Under the pieces are notes generated by a model. It was not told the origin of the DNA, did not search any database, and saw nothing but the letters and a program-made list of their open reading frames with translations. Shown one piece after another: positions 59,876 to 64,000 of a DNA stretch of 64,000 bases (position 1 is its first letter; each line of letters starts with the position of its first letter). The position numbers and the translations under genes are program-made. The stretch is from the NCBI GenBank assembly GCA_037043455.1, contig JAWPHD010008265.1, forward strand, positions 1 through 64,000. The letters run 5' to 3'. The DNA comes from Cyrtodaria siliqua (lineage: Eukaryota; Mollusca; Bivalvia; Adapedonta; Hiatellidae).

Positions 59876-60028
59876 GAGCTGCACGTGTGTCTGGATGGCA
59901 CGATATGGAAGTGGTGTGACCCGCTGGACATCAACAAAGCTGTTACCATGGTGAGGAATGTCAAGTCACCAGAACAACATTACACGATCATCGTCACTGT
60001 AAAACGGCTGTCTAATGTTCAGAACCAG
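59876..60028 (+). CDS. VPS13B: VPS13B exon 12 of window
   Basis: It encodes ELHVCLDGTIWKWCDPLDIN, then KAVTMVRNVKSPEQHYTIIV and TVKRLSNVQNQ, 51 codons. LH-C--G-W-W--P, then TIIV-V--L--VQ-Q is a conserved continuation of the exon 11 domain. Phase 0 at both ends. The donor is CAG|GTATGA. A 34-bp satellite begins directly after it. Confidence 0.92.
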
Positions 60029-62630
60029 GTATGACAATATGTGATAGTGTTTGACCAGAAACAATAACATATCTTTGATTGTGTTTGCTCAGAAGTAATA
60101 ACATACCTTTGATAGTGTTTGTTCAGAAACAATAACATACCTTTGATAGTGTTTGTTCAGAAGTAATAACATACCTTTGATAGTGTTTGCTCAGAAGTAA
60201 TAACATACCTTTGATAGTGTTTGTTCAGAAGCAATAACATACCTTTGATAGTGTTTGTTTAGAAGCAATAACATACCTTTGATTGTGTGTGCTCAGAAGT
60301 AATAACATACCTTTGATAGTGTTTGTTCAGAAACAATAACATACCTTTGATAGTGTTTATTCTGAAGCAATAACATACCTTTGATAGTGTTTGCTCAGAA
60401 GTAATAACATACCTTTGATAATGTTTGTTCAGAAGCAATAACATACCTTTGATAGTGTTTGTTCAGAAGCAATAACATACCTTTGATAATGTTTGTTCAG
60501 AAGTAATAACATACCTTTGATAGTGTTTGCTCAGAAACAATAACATACCTTTGATAGTGTTTATTCTGAAGCAATAACATACCTTTGATAATGTTTGTTC
60601 AGAAGTAATAACATACCTTTGATAGTGTTTGTTCAGAAGTAATAACATACCTTTGATAGTGTTTGTTCAGAAACAATAACATACCTTTGATAGTGTTTAT
60701 TCTGAAGCAATAACATACCTTTGATAATGTTTGTTCAGAAGTAATAACATACCTTTGATAGTGTTTGTTCAGAAACAATAACATACCTTTGATAGTGTTT
60801 GTTCAGAAGCAATAACATACCTTTGATAATATTGTTCAGAAGTAATAACATACCTTTGATAGTGTTTGTTCAGAAACAATAACATACCTTTGATAATGTT
60901 TGTTCAGAAGTAATAACATACCTTTGATAGTGTTTGTTCAGAAACAATAACATACCTTTGATAGTGTTTATTCTGAAGCAATAACATACCTTTGATAGTG
61001 TTTGCTCAGAAGTAATAACATACCTTTGATAATGTTTGTTCAGAAGCAATAACATACCTTTGATAGTGTTTGTTCAGAAGTAATAACATACCTTTGATAG
61101 TGTTTGTTCAGAAGCAATAACATACCTTTGATAATGTTTGTTCAGAAGTAATAACATATCTTTGATAGTGTTTGTTCAGAAACAATAACATACCTTTGAT
61201 AGTGTTTATTCTGAAGCAATAACATACCTTTGATAGTGTTTGCTCAGAAGTAATAACATACCTTTGATAATGTTTGTTCAGAAGCAATAACATACCTTTG
61301 ATAGTGTTTGTTCAGAAGTAATAACATACCTTTGATAGTGTTTGTTTAGAAGCAATAACATACCTTTGATTGTGTGTGCTCAGAAGTAATAACATACCTT
61401 TGATAGTGTTTACTCAGAAGTAATAACATACCTTTGATAGTGTTTGTTTAGAAGCAATAACATACCTTTGATAGTGTTTGCTCAGAAGTAATAACATACC
61501 TTTGATAGTGTTTGCTCAGAAGAAATAACATACCTTTGATTGTGTTTACTCAGAAGTAATAACATACCTTTGATTGTGTTTGTTCAGAAGCAATAACATA
61601 CCCTTGATAGTGTTTGTTTAGAAGCAATAACATACCTTTGATAGTGTTTGCTCAGAAGTAATAACATACCTTTGATAGTGTTTGCTCAGAAGAAATAACA
61701 TACCTTTGATAGTGTTTGTTTAGAAGCAATAACATACCTTTGATAGTGTTTGCTCAGAAGTAATAACATACCTTTGATTTTGTTTGTTCAGAAGCAATAA
61801 CATACCTTTGATTGTGTTTTTTCAGAAGCAATAACATATCTTTGATTGTGTTTGCTCAGAAGTAATAACATACCTTTGATAGTGTTTGTTCAGAAGCAAT
61901 AACATACCTTTGATTGTGTTTGTTCAGAAGCAAAAACATACCTTTGATAGTGTTTGCTCAGAAGTAATAACATACCTTTGATAATGTTTGTTCAGAAGCA
62001 ATAACATACCTTTGATAGTATTTGCTCAGAAGCAATAACATACCTTTGATAGTATTTGCTCAGAAGCAATAACATACCTTTGATAGTGTTTGTTCAGAAG
62101 CAATAACATACCTTTGATTGTGTTTGTTTAGAAGCAATAACATACCTTTGATTGTGTTTGTTTAGAAGCAATAACATACCTTTGATAGTGTTTGCTCAGA
62201 AGTAATAACACCTTTGATAGTGTTTGTTCAGAAACAATAACATACCCTTGCTAGTATTTGCTCAGAAGCAATAACATACCTTTGATAGTGTTTGTTCAGA
62301 AGCAATAACATACCTTTGATTGTGTTTGTTCAAAAGCAATAACATACCTTTGATTTTGTTTGTTCAGAAGCAATAACATACCTTTGATAGTATTTGCTCA
62401 GAAGCAATAACATACCTTTGATAGTGTTTGCTCAGAAGCAATAACATACCTTTGATAGTGTTTGCTCAGAAGCAATAACATACCTTTGATAGTGTTTGTT
62501 CAGAAGCAATAACATACCTTTGATAGTGTTTGCTCAGAAGCAATAACATACCTTTGATAGTGTTTGCTCAGAAGTAATAACATACCTTTGATAGTGTTTG
62601 TTCAGAAGCAATAACATACCTTTGATACGT
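60029..62630. repeat. 34-bp satellite starting at the exon 12 donor, about 76 copies (2.6 kb)
   Basis: The unit is GTTTGTTCAGAAGCAATAAC, ATACCTTTGATAGT, with GTAATAAC, GCTCAG and GATTGT variants. The first intron bases (TGTTCAGAACCAG|GTATGA, then CAATATGTGATAGTGTTTGA) align with the unit (TGTTCAGAAGCA..., TTTGATAGTGTTTG), consistent with origin at the junction. On the opposite strand each unit contains AAAG|GTATGTTATT, a donor-like string. Several short open frames on the minus strand are artefacts. Confidence 0.95.
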
Positions 62631-62857
62631 TTAAGCATATCTGGTTAGTTATCATGTACAGTTTCATACTGGAGAAGTTTTCATGTCAACTCTGTATTAC
62701 AGATTATTGGATGAAATTATGAAGTGGAACATGACAACCTTTTGCGTATAATTTTAGATTTGTTTGACTGTACCTTTACTGTGTCTTCAATCGAAATATG
62801 TTGTTTTATACTTGGTATTGATACCTCAGCACAACAACTTTACCTTTTCATTTACAG

Positions 62858-63103
62858 GTTATCATATCTGGCCAATTGACCGTCTGCAACCGCTTATCAC
62901 AACATCTAGAGGTCAAGGTCATAACTAACAATGAAGATCACGAGTATCAAGCTGTCGTTGGGTCTGAACAAACCATACCTTCCTATATACTCCAGCCACA
63001 AGACATCCTTGGGGTGAAATTCCGTCCAATGGGTACAAAAGGGCTGTGGTCAAAAGATGTGTATGTTGCAGGGACCAACCTAAAGGAGACCAACCTTGTA
63101 AAG
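62858..63103 (+). CDS. VPS13B: VPS13B exon 13 of window
   Basis: It encodes VIISGQLTVCNRLSQHLEVK, then VITNNEDHEYQAVVGSEQTI, PSYILQPQDILGVKFRPMGT and KGLWSKDVYVAGTNLKETNL VK. Recognisable VPS13B motifs are II-G---C--LSQ--E-KV, PSYIL and WS-DV. The acceptor is TTTCATTTACAG, the donor AAG|GTATAT. Phase 0 at both ends, 82 codons. The gene continues beyond the window. Confidence 0.93.
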
Positions 63104-63169
63104 GTATATCTAACTTCAGTGTTTTCAGAGAATATATATCAATCGGACTGTTTCCTGTGATAGTTTAAG

Positions 63170-63345
63170 ACTGGTTCCCATAAATGAAGAGAATGTATAC
63201 ATATAAATATCTTGATATGTCATACGTCATGGCTGGTTCCCATGTATAAAGAGGATGTATAAATATAAATATCTTGTTGTGCCATAGTCGATGGCTGGTT
63301 CTCGTGTATGTGTATGCAAACAAATTATACATATAAATCAGAATT
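63170..63345. repeat. About 63-bp tandem repeat, 2-3 copies
   Basis: CTGGTTCCCATAAATGAAGA and TGGCTGGTTCCCATGTATAA each precede TATAAATATCTTG and a CATA-GTC-ATGG junction. A third partial copy follows near 63290 (GGCTGGTTCTCGTGTATGTG). A small local duplication. Confidence 0.75.
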
Positions 63346-63399
63346 GTCGTGACAGGTTATTGGTCTTAACAGTCTGGGGAAAGCAAAATTTCACAACAT

Positions 63400-64000
63400 T
63401 ATGACATGTTCCATTCCATTTTGACATGTTACACTCCATTTAAATTTATGACATGTTACACATTACACTCCATTATGATATGTTACACATTATACACCAC
63501 AATGACATATAACACTCCATTTTGACATGTAACACATTAAACTCCATTATGACATGTTACACATTACACACCACTATGACATATAACACTCCATTTAGAC
63601 TTGTTAACATTACACACCATTATGACATATTACACATTACACACCATTATGACATGTTACACATTACAGTCCATTATGACATGTTACACATTATACTCCA
63701 TTATGACATGTTACACATTACACACCAGTATGACATGTTACACATTACACTCCATTATGACATGTTACACATTACACTCCATTATGACATGTTACACATT
63801 ACACTCCATTATGACATGTTACACATTACACTCCATTATGACATGTTACACATTACACACCATTATGACATGTTACACATTGCACACCATTATGACATGT
63901 TACACATAACACTCCATTATGACATGTTACACATTATACTCCATTACGACATGTTACACATTACACTCCATTACGACATGTTACACATTACACTCCATTA
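63400..64000. repeat. About 27-bp tandem repeat, at least 20 copies, runs off the window
   Basis: CATTATGACATGTTACACAT then TACACTC repeats, with irregular spacing at its left edge (63400..63600) and regular spacing after it. CACACC and CACTCC variants alternate. The right end lies outside the window, so its relation to the next VPS13B exon cannot be seen. Confidence 0.93.

Overview
This is a eukaryotic nuclear window: multi-exon genes with GT-AG introns, tRNA-derived SINEs, MITE-like inverted-repeat elements and a great deal of tandem-repeat DNA. The interspersed elements are of kinds I associate with bivalve molluscs: elements with cores of about 160 bp carrying 'AAGGTCAAGGTCACACTT', ends like 'TTCGGGGGCAT' and 'GGAACACCC', and a tRNA-headed SINE. 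The RING-less TRIM-like gene starting MATGG also fits a bivalve. The species is not determinable from the sequence alone.

Gene 1 (minus strand, 22311 to 3655) is a two-exon TRIM-like gene. Exon 1 (21957..22311) encodes B-box 1 and, after an apparent one-base frameshift, B-box 2. Exon 2 (3655..5044) encodes a coiled coil and a C-terminal beta-propeller-like region. The 16.9-kb intron holds two large satellites: 39 bp x about 271 (5081..15654) and about 77 bp x about 62 (17075..21881), with foldback elements between them.

Gene 2 (plus strand, 26072 to beyond 63103) is an internal segment of VPS13B (COH1), the bridge-type lipid-transfer protein of the Golgi/endosome system. Thirteen exons are placed by splice sites and reading phase, giving about 725 codons over 37 kb. 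All junctions are in phase except exon 6 to exon 7. No upstream VPS13B exon is visible in 1..26071, so the TRIM-like gene probably lies antisense inside one VPS13B intron of more than 26 kb.

About half the window is tandem repeat, and its placement is the most striking feature. Array after array starts or stops at, or within a few tens of bases of, an exon-intron junction. Several contain the junction itself: the 3' splice site plus first exon bases (exons 3 and 6, and probably TRIM exon 2), or the exon end plus 5' splice site (exons 8, 10, and less clearly 2 and 12). This suggests arrays seeded from splice junctions, which leaves rows of decoy splice sites beside the true ones.

The remaining intron sequence holds a 3'-end fragment of a non-LTR retrotransposon (755..1438), a SINE with a clean 12-bp target-site duplication (26347..26646), three copies of one roughly 463-bp MITE (two bounding a 2.3-kb composite insertion), a TTAA-flanked element, a hAT-like element, a roughly 0.8-kb imperfect palindrome next to a VPS13B exon, and several elements with tandem cores resembling the bivalve 'pearl' type.
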